58,717 nucleotides of DNA from Streptomyces phaeoluteigriseus (GCF_001896135.2 NZ_MPOH02000002.1:1-58717), one strand, 5' to 3'. Positions 1 through 8,890 are shown, counted from the stretch's first letter. Program-made: numbers and translations. The notes: generated by a model from the sequence alone, not told the origin.

Positions 1-224
1 AGGCGCCGCCAGCAGGTCATGCCCGAGCCGAAGCCCAACTCTTGCGGCAGGTACTCCCACTGGATGCCCGTGTGCAGCACGAACAGGATCCCGCACAAGG
101 CTTGTCGGTCCGGCACCCGAGGCCGGCCCGCCACCAGCTTCGGACCTGGCTCTGGCAACAACGGCTCGATGAGCGACCACAGTTCGTCCGACACGATCCA
201 CGGCCGCGACTGACGTTTCCCCAC
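1..224 (-). CDS. IS5-family transposase, N-terminal part (runs off the left edge)
   Basis: The reverse strand encodes the start of an IS5-type DDE transposase. After a GTG start at 224 it reads WIVSDELWSLIEPLLPE, then GRPRVPDRQALCGILFVL and GIQWEYLPQELGFGSG, the conserved N-terminal domain of this group. About 74 codons are visible; the catalytic DDE part lies outside the window. The terminal inverted repeat of the element follows at 273-290. A remnant of the opposite end of a related element lies at 43646-43728 in the same orientation. Start choice is tentative, but the family is clear. Confidence 0.85.
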   Translation of the reverse strand, partial: MGKRQSRPWIVSDELWSLIEPLLPEPGPKLVAGRPRVPDRQALCGILFVLHTGIQWEYLPQELGFGSGMTCWRR

Positions 225-272
225 GCCCCGACCAACGAGCGAACAAGCCGACGGTCACTTGATCAACAACTT

Positions 273-290
273 CTGTTAGGACCTCTAAGG
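273..290. repeat. Terminal inverted repeat of the IS5-family element
   Basis: Read on the - strand the end is CCTTAGAGGTCCTAACAG. Its first 17 bases recur on the + strand at 43646-43662, beside the transposase C-terminal remnant there. It lies about 50 bp upstream of the transposase start, as expected for an IS end. The exact outer base of the repeat is not certain. Confidence 0.7.
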
Positions 291-643
291 CCACTACACC
301 GAAGATCATAGTCTCTCGTTTTGCACCCGGCGCCCAGCGCGAATGCCCGCGAACCGGTGTCCCGTCAGAGCGTACGTACGGCCGTACCCAAGGCATGCAA
401 GCCTCCCCCTCGTCCAACTTCCCCGCACAGCCCCCCCCATGATGGCAGGGGGCACTGACAACGCGTCAGAGCATCAGGACCTAGGGTGATCAAGGAAGGG
501 GAGAACCGGCCAGGCAGGCGATGTGCAAGTGGGCCGGCCGTACATGGCATCCCGGCGCTGCCGGTGGCCGAGGGCGAAGCGGTGATGGCAGAGCGGGCTA
601 CGGGAACGGGTTGTCACGCCAGGCCGGCAAGCCTGGAATGCGG

Positions 644-677
644 CCGGCCCCCTCGACCATCAGGTCGAGGGGGCCGG
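644..677 (-). terminator. Intrinsic terminator of the tRNA-fMet gene
   Basis: A perfect 15-bp hairpin (CCGGCCCCCTCGACC, loop ATCA, complementary arm) begins 6 nt beyond the encoded CCA end of the tRNA on the - strand. No U-tract is present, which is common in Streptomyces. Confidence 0.8.
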
Positions 678-682
678 TGCGT

Positions 683-759
683 TGGTAGCGGGGACAGGAT
701 TTGAACCTGCGACCTCTGGGTTATGAGCCCAGCGAGCTACCGAGCTGCTCCACCCCGCG
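683..759 (-). tRNA. Initiator tRNA-Met (anticodon CAT)
   Basis: The 77-nt - strand sequence folds as a cloverleaf: acceptor arm CGCGGGG with CCCCGC, D-arm with AGCTCGGTAGCT, anticodon loop CTCATAA, T-arm GGTTCAAATCC, and an encoded 3' CCA. Two features mark it as the initiator rather than the elongator: the first acceptor position is unpaired, and the anticodon stem has three consecutive G-C pairs (GGG/CCC). A strong terminator follows. tRNA genes are frequent integration sites for genomic islands, but no duplicated tRNA 3' end was seen in the window. Confidence 0.96.
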
Positions 760-1259
760 TTGGTGCGGCAAGCCTACGGCATGATTTTGGTGCCGCCGCC
801 ACGGCTGCGCTGGGTCTGCGGAGGCCTGGGGCCGGGCATCGGGCCCACGTAGCCCACCTCTGTTTCTGGCTGCCGGGGATGGTTTGGACTTTTTCGGCGG
901 TCGTGGGGGATAGGTCTGCATCGCCGTCGTGTTGTGCGGCGCGGGTGCAGGGGAGGGCGAGGGTGCGGTCAGCGGTGCGGGTCGAGTCGGCTGCGGTGGA
1001 ACTGCGTAGCGGCTCGGTGCCCGGACCGAGGGGCTCCGGCGGAACGGGATGCTCTCAGGAAGCTCGCCGAGGCTGTTGAAAGCCCTGCTGAGGGAACGCT
1101 GACGCCTTGTCACCGACGCGGCTGCGGGATCATTCGCCCGCGGGAGGATGACACTTGCGTTCTCTTTGTGCTGGGCCGGGAACGGTGTTCGGTTTGGATT
1201 CGTAGGCGTCGGGGCGCGGTGGCGTCTTCGATGTGAAGGCCGAGGTGGCTTCTCGGTGA
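760..1259. other. 500-bp stretch without a recognisable gene
   Basis: This lies between the 5' side of the tRNA gene and the integrase fragment. Open frames exist on both strands but none shows a domain, a convincing ribosome-binding site or family resemblance. It contains one side of the breakpoint where the integrase lost its N-terminal half. Confidence 0.5.
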
Positions 1260-2476
1260 TTGGTTCGGTCTAATCACGGCCGGTGCCTGCTGGACACCTC
1301 CATCACCGCGAAGCTGGGCGGGGAGCCCTGGCACGGTCCGTTCGACTTCCACGACGTCCCCGGGATCCTGAAACACCTGGTCACCGCCTGTTTCATCGTC
1401 CTGGGCTATCTCACGGGGATGCGGAGCGGAGAGCTCTTGGCCCTGGAGAACGGGTGCTGCCCGGATCCGCAGGGGCCGCCGGAGGCAGCCCGGCGGCACC
1501 TCATCTATGCCGGGCAGTTCAAAGTCGCCTGCGACGAGGACGGCAATCACCAATCCGCCGGAGTCGTACGCGAAGCTCCCTGGGTCGCAGTCCCGCAGGT
1601 CGTCACGGCAGTGCGGGTGCTGGAACAGCTCGGCGGGCACGGACTGCTGTTCGCGATCGAAGTCCACGATCCGCTCCAGCCCGAGCGCCGCAGCGGCAGG
1701 TCCCTGGCGATCGCCACGATGAGCAACCGCATCGAGTCGTTCATCGAGTGGGTCAACAGCCATGCCCACAACCGGGGGCGCCAGGCGGAGGTAATCCCGG
1801 CCGACCCGCATGGGCGGGTCGGCACGGGCCGCTTCCGCCGCACGTTGGCCTGGCACATCGCCCGCAGGCCGGGCGGACTGGTGGCCCTGGCGGTTCAGTA
1901 CGGGCACATGCGCACGCTGATCAGCGAGGGCTACGGATCGCGCTCGCGCGGCGGCATGCACGACCTGCTCGACTTTGAAACCGCCCGCAACGTCGCCGAG
2001 CAACTCAGCGAGGTCCACGAGGCCATCCAGGACGGCGAGGGCGTCTCGGGCCCCGCCGCGAGACGCCTGATCAACGCCGCCACCCAGGAACACCACCGCT
2101 TCGGCGGTCTCATCACCTCCGTCCGCCAGGCCAAAGACCTGCTGGCCGACCCGACCTGAACGTCTTCGAGAACAAGGAAGCGTTTCTGTTCTGCAACTAC
2201 GACCGGGCCAAGGCGCTCTGCCACCCCGGCCGCGACACGAAGAGCGAGGCCCCCAGCCTGGACCGCTGCAAGGTCAATTGCGCGAACATCGCCCGCACCG
2301 ACACCCACGCACATCAACTTCGGGACGCGGCCGATGACTTGGGTCGCCAGGCCGTCTCTGGCCTGGTTCCCGAACCGCTGGCCGACCGGCTGCGGGAACG
2401 GGCCCAGGTCCTGACCGAGCTCGCCGACCAGCACGACCACGACCGCGTCCTGGCGGCAGCGGGGGCCGAGTTGTGA
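1260..2476 (+). pseudogene. Site-specific tyrosine recombinase (TnpB-like integrase), C-terminal half, frameshifted
   Basis: This encodes the catalytic half of a large actinobacterial integrase. Visible landmarks are the arginine box (GYLTGMRSGELLALE), the RRTLAWHIARRPGGL segment, and a YGHMRTLISEGYGSRS region carrying the late His and candidate Tyr. The reading frame stops at 2159. The conserved C-terminal tail (NVFENKEAFLFCNYDRAKAL, then LDRCKVNCANIART) continues in another frame to the stop at 2474-2476, so one indel near 2157 breaks the gene. Family resemblance begins only near 1281, so the N-terminal core-binding half is missing; a matching N-terminal half lies inverted at 13835-14731. 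The end overlaps the next gene (GTGA), as in intact operons of this kind. Confidence 0.8.
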
Positions 2477-2886
2477 GCTACGACGACGAGAGGAAGAACA
2501 TCAGGGCCGCGATGGACCGGCTGCTGGCCGGCACCCCGCTGCGGTCCGATGGAGCGCTGGCCGTCTTGGCGCTGGCCGCCGAGGCGGACGTGAAACGGCA
2601 CGTCCTCACCCACCGGCATACCGACCTCAAGGACGAGTTCTACGCGAAGGTCCGAGCTCAGGGACGGATCCCCGACAGCGAACGCAAACTGCGGGCCGAG
2701 CTGAAGAAGACCAAGGAGAGACTGGCCGAGCTGATCGAGGAGAACAAGCGGCAGCAGGCCGAGATCGAGACATTCGCCCGCGTGGTGAACGTCCTCACCG
2801 TTGAGAACCACCAGCTCCGCGGCCAGTCGGGGCATAAGCGAGCCCTGGTGGTGGCCTTGCGCCCGGCCCCCGAGCCCGGCTCGTAG
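2473..2886 (+). CDS. TnpC-like accessory protein of the integrase module
   Basis: A 137-aa protein with a GTG start that overlaps the stop of the integrase fragment by four bases (GTGA), implying translational coupling. The N-terminal part (about 1-70) looks like a small helical DNA-binding region. Residues 75-120 are a charged coiled coil (ELKKTKERLAELIEENKRQ). Small coiled-coil proteins downstream of two integrases are typical of Tn554-type systems (TnpC, DUF6262-like), and position and architecture fit. The assignment rests on context as much as sequence. A hairpin terminator follows at 2899-2933. Confidence 0.6.
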   Translation: MSYDDERKNIRAAMDRLLAGTPLRSDGALAVLALAAEADVKRHVLTHRHTDLKDEFYAKVRAQGRIPDSERKLRAELKKTKERLAELIEENKRQQAEIETFARVVNVLTVENHQLRGQSGHKRALVVALRPAPEPGS

Positions 2887-2898
2887 TTGCACCGCCTC

Positions 2899-2933
2899 GT
2901 CTCATCCTGACCGCTGCGCGGTCAGGACGAGAC
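2899..2933. terminator. Bidirectional hairpin terminator
   Basis: 16-bp stem with one mismatch and a 3-nt loop (GTCTCATCCTGACCGC, TGC, complementary arm). It lies between the convergent ends of the TnpC-like gene and the acetyltransferase. Confidence 0.65.
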
Positions 2934-2956
2934 CACAGGGCCTGTCGAGCACGAGC

Positions 2957-3496
2957 TCATTCAGAGGGCATGACGGGGGACCGCATGCCGAGCCATTGCT
3001 CGGCGTCCCAGGCATGGAACCGCTCTACCTCTATGAATCCCAGCTTCGCCGCGAGGCGCATCGAGCCGACGTTGGCAGTCTGGGTGGCAAGCACCACCGG
3101 CTCGCCGGGAAGGACGCCGTCGAACCAGTCGAGTGCCGCCGCGCACGCCTCGGCGGCGTATCCGAATCCCCACGCTCGCGGCAGGAACAGGTAGCCGAGA
3201 TCTGCCTTCCCCGCGGCAGCCGGGCGATGGTGCTCCGGTGCTCTCCTGAGCAGGATCTGGCCGATCATCGCCCCGTCGAGATCAACGACGAAACTTCCGG
3301 GCCACTGCTCGGGCACCTTGGGCGTCTCGCGCTCAAGCTCGTCACGTGGGCGGGGGCCGCCGAGGTAGGTGTGCACCTCTGGCGAGGCGAGCAGTTCGAT
3401 GAACGCCGCCCGGTCGCGGGCCTCGGGCTCACGGAGTACGAGCCTCTCGGTCCTGATCGGGGCAGGGGGCCAGGCGATGGGTCCGAGCTCAGTCAT
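2957..3496 (-). CDS. GNAT-family N-acetyltransferase (RimJ/RimL type)
   Basis: A 179-aa protein from ATG 3496, where the family pattern begins (MTELGPIAWPPAPIRTERL). It shows the RimJ/RimL plan: an opening TERLVLREPEARD strand, a substrate-side middle, the acetyl-CoA segment LGYLFLPRAWGFGYAAEACA (degenerate Q/RxxGxG/A) and a C-terminal LATQTANVGSMRLAAKLGF. It probably transfers acetyl from acetyl-CoA to an amine or a protein N-terminus; the substrate cannot be read. It stands alone, convergent with the integrase module. The frame is open further upstream to 3664, but that extension looks non-coding. Confidence 0.82.
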   Translation of the reverse strand: MTELGPIAWPPAPIRTERLVLREPEARDRAAFIELLASPEVHTYLGGPRPRDELERETPKVPEQWPGSFVVDLDGAMIGQILLRRAPEHHRPAAAGKADLGYLFLPRAWGFGYAAEACAAALDWFDGVLPGEPVVLATQTANVGSMRLAAKLGFIEVERFHAWDAEQWLGMRSPVMPSE

Positions 3497-3662
3497 GTCG
3501 GCCAGCCAATCAGCACGCTCGGCAGCGATCAAGAATCGCAGACCGATCAAGCCACCGGCCCGGGCCCCATCCTCGCCAAGGGGGCGGGCCCTACAACCAC
3601 GCCTGCCGGGGACGAGATGCCTCCCATTCTCGTGAGCATCGACTTCGGCAGCGGCGGGCCGC

Positions 3663-3692
3663 ATCCCGAAGTGTCGATCTGCTTTCGGGATT
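3663..3692. repeat. Inverted repeat in the intergenic leader
   Basis: ATCCCGAA and TTCGGGAT are separated by 14 nt. It lies in the 260-bp gap between the divergent acetyltransferase and the gene at 3758. A second short hairpin (CTCCGC/GCGGAG) follows at 3711-3728. These could be regulatory or termination structures; no function is shown. Confidence 0.35.
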
Positions 3693-3757
3693 CGTGAATA
3701 GAGCCACCCTCTCCGCTATTACGCGGAGTCACCTCAACAACCAACACCAGGAGTCAA

Positions 3758-4360
3758 ATGAGAGATCGCTACAACACAGCCAGACTTGACAGGGAAACCT
3801 TCTGCTGTTTTCCCGTCTCCATGGGCGCGCTTCCGGCCCACCTGGAGCGCATGCGCTCGCACCCGGACATCGCCGGTGAGGTGCTGCGCCTGGAGTACAC
3901 GGCGATGAGTCTGAACCCCAACGCCAGGCTGTACGGCAGGCGCAACCTGCTGGAGCTCTTCGCCCCCTCCAGGCCCAGGGACCGTGCCTGCCTGGAGGCG
4001 TTCGAGCGTGAGCTCGATGTGCCCTGGGCGCTCTACCACGTGCGCCGCCTGTTCCTGCTGTCCCAGACCGGCAAGCGCCGCCCCGTCATGCGCTCCATCG
4101 AACGCGTCGACACCGGCCGCTCCCGGCAACTGGCCCGGCGGCTGATCACCGTGTCCGATCGGCACGGCATCGACGTCGAGCACGACCCGCTCTACGGCCG
4201 CGCCCGCGCCTGGCTCCGCCCCCGCCGCGAGGCCTGGCCGATGGCGGAGGAGCTGTTCGTCACCGCCCCCGCCCGCGTGATCGACAAACAGGAAGACACC
4301 TTCGAGCAGGAATGGCACGCCCTGCTCTCCGGCTCCGCCGCCCGGCTTCCCCTCGCCTGA
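3758..4360 (+). CDS. Hypothetical protein (phage/plasmid-type neighbourhood)
   Basis: A 200-aa protein preceded by an AGGAG ribosome-binding site 6 nt before the ATG. It is basic, lacks a signal peptide or membrane segment, and is arginine-rich in the centre (VRRLFLLSQTGKRRP). No family is recognised. It lies upstream of a PAPS-reductase-like gene and a second small hypothetical gene in the same direction, so the three may have been one transcription unit. The AT-rich leader contrasts with the surrounding sequence and may hold its promoter. Confidence 0.55.
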   Translation: MRDRYNTARLDRETFCCFPVSMGALPAHLERMRSHPDIAGEVLRLEYTAMSLNPNARLYGRRNLLELFAPSRPRDRACLEAFERELDVPWALYHVRRLFLLSQTGKRRPVMRSIERVDTGRSRQLARRLITVSDRHGIDVEHDPLYGRARAWLRPRREAWPMAEELFVTAPARVIDKQEDTFEQEWHALLSGSAARLPLA

Positions 4361-4512
4361 CTCTCATCACCTTTCCCCTCGGCCGAAACCGGCGGCACCG
4401 TACCCACATCAAGACCGGGATTGATGCCCGACCGCCCTGTCCGCGCCGTCCCGACCCCGAACCAGCCGCCCTGTGACGGCCCCTCCCATTCCCTGCCTTC
4501 CTTGGAGCAGTC

Positions 4513-5545
4513 ATGCCCGCACGCCCCACCGCCTGCCCGTCCGACACCCCGGACCTGACCGCCTACGACCTGCTCGCCCCACAGCTGTCGGGCGGCAAGG
4601 ACAGCGGCGTGATGCTGTGGTCGTTCATGCAGGACGCCACGGCGGCCGGGGTCATCAATCGGGTGATCACCTACCACGCCACGCTCGGACCGCTGGAGTG
4701 GCCGGCCGTGCACGTCGACGGCACGCGCTTTGCGTCGATGTCCGAGCTCGCCGCCGCCCAGAGTGCGGCCTGCGGCATCCCACCCGGTCGCCATGTGGAA
4801 GTCGCACGGCCCGCGTTCCTGCTCACCGAGATCGCCGCCTACGGCCGCTTCCCCCGCATGGGCAGCCCCTACTGCCGCAAGTACGCCAAAGAGTCGATCA
4901 TCTCCACCGCCTGGACTCCCCTGGTGCGGCGGCTGCGCCACGAACTCGGCCGGCCCGTGCGGATCCTGAAGGTCATGGGGTTGCGGGCCGACGAGAGCCG
5001 CGACCGCCCACCACCCCGCCTACCGCAACGTCCTGACCAACGGCGTGCGGATCGTGGACGAGTGGCTGCCGGTGAAGGACTGGCCCACCGCCGCGGTCCT
5101 CGAATGGCACCAGGACGCCCCTGTGCCCTACCACTGGACCTACGACTCCTTCCCCGGTGCCAGGGATTTCAGGGGCACCAGCCGATGCTCCTGTTCTCTG
5201 TGCGTGTTCGCCTCCAAGCGGGACCTGCTGCTGGCCATCGCCCGCCGGCCCCGGCTCGCCGCGCTGTACGCCGAGGTCGAGCATGCCCGCGGCGACAGCT
5301 TCCGTCCCGACTGGCGCATCAGCGACCTGATCGAACAAAGCCGTCTGCCCACCGCCCCAGACCCCGGCATCGTCCTCCCGGACGACGGCCCCGACATGGA
5401 CCTGCTGGAGAGGCAGATCCGCACCGCCCTGCAACAGCCACCACGCAAAGCCGTCGACCTGGCCGCCCGCCCGGCCTCCGGCCCAGTCTGTGGCGGCTGC
5501 GCTGCGGCCTCTATCGCCCCCGACCTTCCTTCCCAGTCCTTCTAG
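4513..5545 (+). pseudogene. PAPS-reductase-like N-type ATP pyrophosphatase, frameshifted
   Basis: The N-terminal part has the P-loop of the adenine-nucleotide alpha-hydrolase/PAPS reductase superfamily (PQLSGGKDSGVMLWSFM), which activates a substrate with ATP. The middle keeps YCRKYAKESI and LKVMGLRADESRDR, the latter typical of these enzymes. The frame is then lost: AYRNVLTNGVRIVDEWLPV and a cysteine pair (CSCSLCVFASKRDLL) continue in the +1 frame. One extra C near 5008 (CGCCCACCACC) would explain it. With that repaired the protein would be about 343 aa. Relatives act in sulfur assimilation or DNA phosphorothioation (DndC-like); lone copies on phages and plasmids are of unknown role. Confidence 0.72.
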
Positions 5546-5560
5546 AGAGGCATACTGACC

Positions 5561-5905
5561 ATGATGACGACGAGCACCCAGCGCCTATTGGAACTGTCCG
5601 CGGCCGCACCGGTCGCCGATGGCGGGGACCTCCTGGACCTGCTGCGCGAAGGCAACGTCCTCTACCACCAGGGCCTGCAGGAGACACACCAGGCGACCGC
5701 GACCCGCCTGCAGGGGCTGTCCACCGCCGACCTCGCGGCCGCAGCCGACGCAGCCAAGGTTCCCTACGACCCCTCACGGGACCGTGCGGAGATGGTTCTG
5801 CTTCTCGCCTTGGCCGAGTGGGACATGACCCCTTCGGCGCTCGCCTACTCAGCCATGGTGGAAGACGCCGCGCGCCGAGGAGTCAGCCTTCTCCCCGAGG
5901 AATGA
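5561..5905 (+). CDS. Small hypothetical protein
   Basis: A 114-aa acidic, mostly helical protein with two adjacent ATG codons (5561, 5564) and an AGAGAGG ribosome-binding site. The centre (QGLSTADLAAAADAAKVPYD) resembles a short helix-hairpin-helix or SAP-like motif, but this is weak. It starts 16 bp after the PAPS-reductase-like gene ends, so the two were probably co-transcribed. No family is assigned. Confidence 0.5.
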   Translation: MMTTSTQRLLELSAAAPVADGGDLLDLLREGNVLYHQGLQETHQATATRLQGLSTADLAAAADAAKVPYDPSRDRAEMVLLLALAEWDMTPSALAYSAMVEDAARRGVSLLPEE

Positions 5906-6129
5906 CGTCTTGCCCACGATCCCGACCCGGGTCAAACGGTGGGCATGCGGCCCTTTGATGTCCGGTTCGGACGGCTGGCGCGTTGGCGCTCCGGTCCGTC
6001 CCTGCCCACATGTCGGCGTACTCGTCGATGTACCCGATCCGGTACGGATGAACGTGCCCAGCCAGTCAGCCACAGGCGGGAGAGCTGGGAAGGGCTCGTG
6101 GTACGAACCGAGACAGGGATGATCACCCC
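5906..6129. other. Intergenic region with a small palindrome
   Basis: No gene is supported here. At 6030-6045 is GTACCCGATCCGGTAC. A related palindrome (GTACCCGACTGGGTAC) lies at 6647-6662 after the next gene. Both are preceded by CTCGTC, so the two sites may be copies of one element flanking the gene at 6130. Confidence 0.35.
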
Positions 6130-6621
6130 ATGATGCGAGGTGCCTTCGACCACGTCCCTTTGACCGCGCTCTTTCCTCTCCTGACGCCTGCGGACGTGGA
6201 CTCCTTGCATCAGGCGGCCGGCACGGTCGACGAGGCTCGTGCAGGCAGAAGCACGGCGGATTGGGAGTGGGTCCTGGAGCATGCCGCCTTTCCGGGCACA
6301 CAACTGGGGACGCCGATCGTCCTTGGGCTGGATGTCAACGAGCACGCCGAGGGAGGCGACCAGCTGGAGTTCCTGCTTCAGGTGGTGTGGACCGACCCGG
6401 GCCAGCTCGCGGTCCATGCGTCGGTGAACGTGGCCTGCTGGTGCGAGACCGACCACGCCACCCATGACGTCGACGCCCTCAGGCTCGTGGTCGGCGAGAA
6501 GACTCCGTTGTCCGATGCATTCCGCGCCGGCGCCGAACGCCTCACCGGCTGGCTGGCCGATCCGCACGACGCCGACCACTGGCGTGCCAAAGCGGGACTA
6601 CCTCCCCGGCGGATCAGCTGA
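6130..6621 (+). CDS. Hypothetical protein
   Basis: A 163-aa acidic protein with alternative ATG codons at 6130 and 6133. No signal peptide or membrane segment. The pattern suggests an alpha/beta protein (IVLGLDVNEHAEGGDQLEFL, VHASVNVACWCETDH), but no catalytic motif or family is recognised. The ribosome-binding site is weak. It is flanked on both sides by similar GTACCC-type palindromes. Confidence 0.5.
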   Translation: MMRGAFDHVPLTALFPLLTPADVDSLHQAAGTVDEARAGRSTADWEWVLEHAAFPGTQLGTPIVLGLDVNEHAEGGDQLEFLLQVVWTDPGQLAVHASVNVACWCETDHATHDVDALRLVVGEKTPLSDAFRAGAERLTGWLADPHDADHWRAKAGLPPRRIS

Positions 6622-6753
6622 AGGTCCGTGCCGGGCACGCTCGTCAGTACCCGACTGGGTACATTCGCCGCGTGTACGCCAACACCACATCGTCCGGGGT
6701 GGGCATGGGCCGGCCAGCCTGAAATGTGTCAGTCGACTGGACTTCGCCAGGCA

Positions 6754-6780
6754 ACTCACGTCATTATGGGTGACGTGAGT
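6754..6780. promoter_or_regulatory. Perfect 10-bp inverted repeat, candidate operator
   Basis: ACTCACGTCA and TGACGTGAGT are separated by TTATGGG. The site lies immediately upstream of the HTH-repeat protein and covers one possible start codon (6766). A dyad this perfect at the start of a DNA-binding protein gene is typical of an autoregulatory operator. No experimental or database support is available here. Confidence 0.6.
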
Positions 6781-6822
6781 CGGGTGGGCCGGCTCCTCGC
6801 TACGCGACGGGATGTTCAGGTC

Positions 6823-7527
6823 ATGGCTGCCCCGTCCGCGCCACGTCTCATCGACGCTGCAGGAATCCGTGCAGAACACGGGCTGAGCCCGCAGAGCATC
6901 AGCCGCCTGTACGTCGAGCGGGAAGCCAATGGTTTCCCCGAGGCTGTCGGGCAGCGTGGCCGCGGTCGGGCCAGGCTGTGGAACAAGGACGAGGTGGACC
7001 AGTGGTTCGCCGAGCGCAAGGTGTCCAACCGCTTTCAGGATCACCGGCCTCCCACCCTTGACCCGAATGAGCTGCTCAACGCCGCCCAGGCCTCGCGCTT
7101 TCTGGGCTACAAGAGCTCCAAGCAGGTCACTACCTATATCCGGGAGCACCCCGGCTACTTCCCTGAGCCTGACGTCGTTGAGGAACTCGGCACTTCTGAG
7201 CGTCCTTACCGCCGGCAGCTGTGGCGGGTACAGACTCTTCTGGACTGGATGGCGACCCGGCCCGGCCGCGGCAAGCGCAGCGACGCCAAGCGATCTGCCC
7301 TCCCTTCTTCAGATGTGCCCGTCGACGGTGATCCGGACGAACTCCTGGGGGCGTCTCAGGCCGCCGCCCTGCTCGGGTTCAAGAGCATCAACACGTTCAG
7401 CAGCAGTCTCGCCCAGGGCAACCTGCCGCTGCTGAACACCGTGGACGCTCTCAGTGAGAAAGGCGGATACCGCCGGTGGACGCGCCGGCGCATCCTCGAG
7501 CAGGCCGCCCAGCGCAAGACCAGGTAA
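6823..7527 (+). CDS. DNA-binding protein with three excisionase-like HTH units
   Basis: A 234-aa protein made of three related segments, each opening with a short helix-turn-helix: LIDAAGIRAEHGLSPQSISRL, LLNAAQASRFLGYKSSKQVT and LLGASQAAALLGFKSINTFS. Each is followed by a wing-like stretch and an arginine-rich end (RLWNKDEVDQWF, RQLWRVQTLLDWM, RWTRRRILEQA). This is the AlpA/excisionase (MerR-like) pattern tripled. Such proteins regulate excision or transcription on mobile elements. ATG 6823 is preferred because the in-frame ATG 6766 sits inside the palindrome, but 6766 is possible. A strong terminator follows at 7534. Confidence 0.68.
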   Translation: MAAPSAPRLIDAAGIRAEHGLSPQSISRLYVEREANGFPEAVGQRGRGRARLWNKDEVDQWFAERKVSNRFQDHRPPTLDPNELLNAAQASRFLGYKSSKQVTTYIREHPGYFPEPDVVEELGTSERPYRRQLWRVQTLLDWMATRPGRGKRSDAKRSALPSSDVPVDGDPDELLGASQAAALLGFKSINTFSSSLAQGNLPLLNTVDALSEKGGYRRWTRRRILEQAAQRKTR

Positions 7528-7533
7528 CACAAC

Positions 7534-7562
7534 GGGCAGGTGAGCAACGCGCTCACCTGCCC
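7534..7562 (+). terminator. Intrinsic terminator
   Basis: Perfect 12-bp stem (GGGCAGGTGAGC / GCTCACCTGCCC) with a 5-nt loop, 7 nt after the stop of the HTH-repeat gene. Confidence 0.8.
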
Positions 7563-7671
7563 TTCACAGACGCGGTCTCCGGCTATGGGTTGTTGATCCC
7601 CGTGCGGGCCGGATTCCGCAACGATGGCCGGCATGGCGTAGCTCGCCACTACGCCGCGCAGCAGCCAGTGT

Positions 7672-7689
7672 TGCTGCGGACCGGCCATC
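7672..7689. repeat. 18-bp direct repeat, left copy
   Basis: TGCTGCGGACCGGCCATC occurs exactly here and again at 8980-8997, bracketing the replication-relaxation gene. It could be the footprint of a duplication or site-specific event, or a shared regulatory element. Confidence 0.6.
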
Positions 7690-7975
7690 GTCCGTTTTCC
7701 AGAGATTTCAGGCTCGCCCTGTGATCGGGTGGCGATCTGCGATGCAGCCATCCACTGATCTCATCCTGTCGTCTCTGCAGCGCAAGCAGTCTGTGGCCGG
7801 AGGACACGGGGCCGACCACGGCTTTGACCGCAAGGTGTTTCCCTTCCGTGACCGTGGTCGGGCCTTCGTGGTCGGTGGTCTGGTCGGGGCTGGGTTTCCT
7901 CGTCGACAACGTGCTGTCGGTCGAACGGCCCGCGCTCGACTCAGGCCGCACGCGCGCGCCGAAAAGAAGTTCCCC

Positions 7976-8890
7976 ATGCCCCGCTCCTCTTCGAGGACAC
8001 GTGTTCCCTATCTGTCTCCCGGCCCGGTCGAGACTTTGAGTCACCAGATCATGACCGCCCTCGCTCAGCACCGCCTCGCCACCACCGGCCAGCTGCGACG
8101 GATGCTGCGTCCGGACGGCACACGGCAGCTGATCTCCCGCGTCTTGAACAAGCTGTGCTCCGACGGCTTCGTCGCCTACACGGTGCTGCCCGGATCGGAT
8201 CGCTCCCCCACACGCGCCTGGTATCTCACCCCCCACGGCGCGCGCGTGACGAGGGACCTGCCGATCCTGCGGGGGCGGCCGCCCTACCCGATCACCTCCA
8301 CGACGGCGGCTTCGCTGAAAACAGCGCATACCCTGGCCGTGGTGCGCGCTCACCTGGCCTTTGCCGCCGATGCCCGCTGGCTCGGACACGAGCACGGCCC
8401 CTGGGACTGGACGCCGGAGGTGTCCCATTCCATCGGCGAAGGGGAGCGGGTGATGGCCGACGCCGTCATGTACTACATGGCCGTCGACGGTGAAGAGCGC
8501 CGCAAGCTGCGTGCCTTCATCGAAGTTGACCGCACGACCATGGGCAGTGAACGGCTGGCCGTGAAGCTCATCGAGTACGCCCGTCTCTTCCGGTACGAGG
8601 CACAGCCGGTCGGCCGTCGCAGGCCGGCCTCTGCCGGACCGTCATGGCTGCGCTGGTATCCGGTCTTTCCGCGCGTGCTGTTCGTACTGACCGGCGCCTC
8701 CCGGAACCGGTTGGAGAACCGGATGAGCGATCTGCAGTCGATGGTGGCGCAGCACCCGCTCGTAGCGGGCCTCGCCCGCGAAGTCCCGCTCGGGGCCGCC
8801 GTGCTGGAAGACCTTGAAGAACAGGGTCCTTCTCAGGCCGTGTGGATACCGTTGGCCGGCGGCAAGCCCCGTCCATGGACAGACCTGTGA
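7976..8890 (+). CDS. Replication-relaxation family protein
   Basis: A 304-aa protein from ATG 7976. It begins with a winged-helix region (TLSHQIMTALAQHRLATTGQ then LISRVLNKLCSDGFV), followed by a nuclease-like domain with VMADAVMYYM and an RAFIEVDRTTMGSERLAVKL motif. This layout is that of the replication-relaxation family (PF13814) found on actinobacterial plasmids and integrative conjugative elements, where it is thought to aid initiation of plasmid replication or transfer. The frame is open upstream to 7721, but that part lacks family character. It stands alone between copies of an 18-bp direct repeat; no conjugation genes remain nearby. Confidence 0.8.
   Translation: MPRSSSRTRVPYLSPGPVETLSHQIMTALAQHRLATTGQLRRMLRPDGTRQLISRVLNKLCSDGFVAYTVLPGSDRSPTRAWYLTPHGARVTRDLPILRGRPPYPITSTTAASLKTAHTLAVVRAHLAFAADARWLGHEHGPWDWTPEVSHSIGEGERVMADAVMYYMAVDGEERRKLRAFIEVDRTTMGSERLAVKLIEYARLFRYEAQPVGRRRPASAGPSWLRWYPVFPRVLFVLTGASRNRLENRMSDLQSMVAQHPLVAGLAREVPLGAAVLEDLEEQGPSQAVWIPLAGGKPRPWTDL

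Noticed and set aside
1..1259. tRNA-fMet as the attachment site of an integrated island
   Set aside because: No second copy of the tRNA 3' end was found in the window, and the nearest integrase is of a Tn554-like type not expected to target a tRNA.
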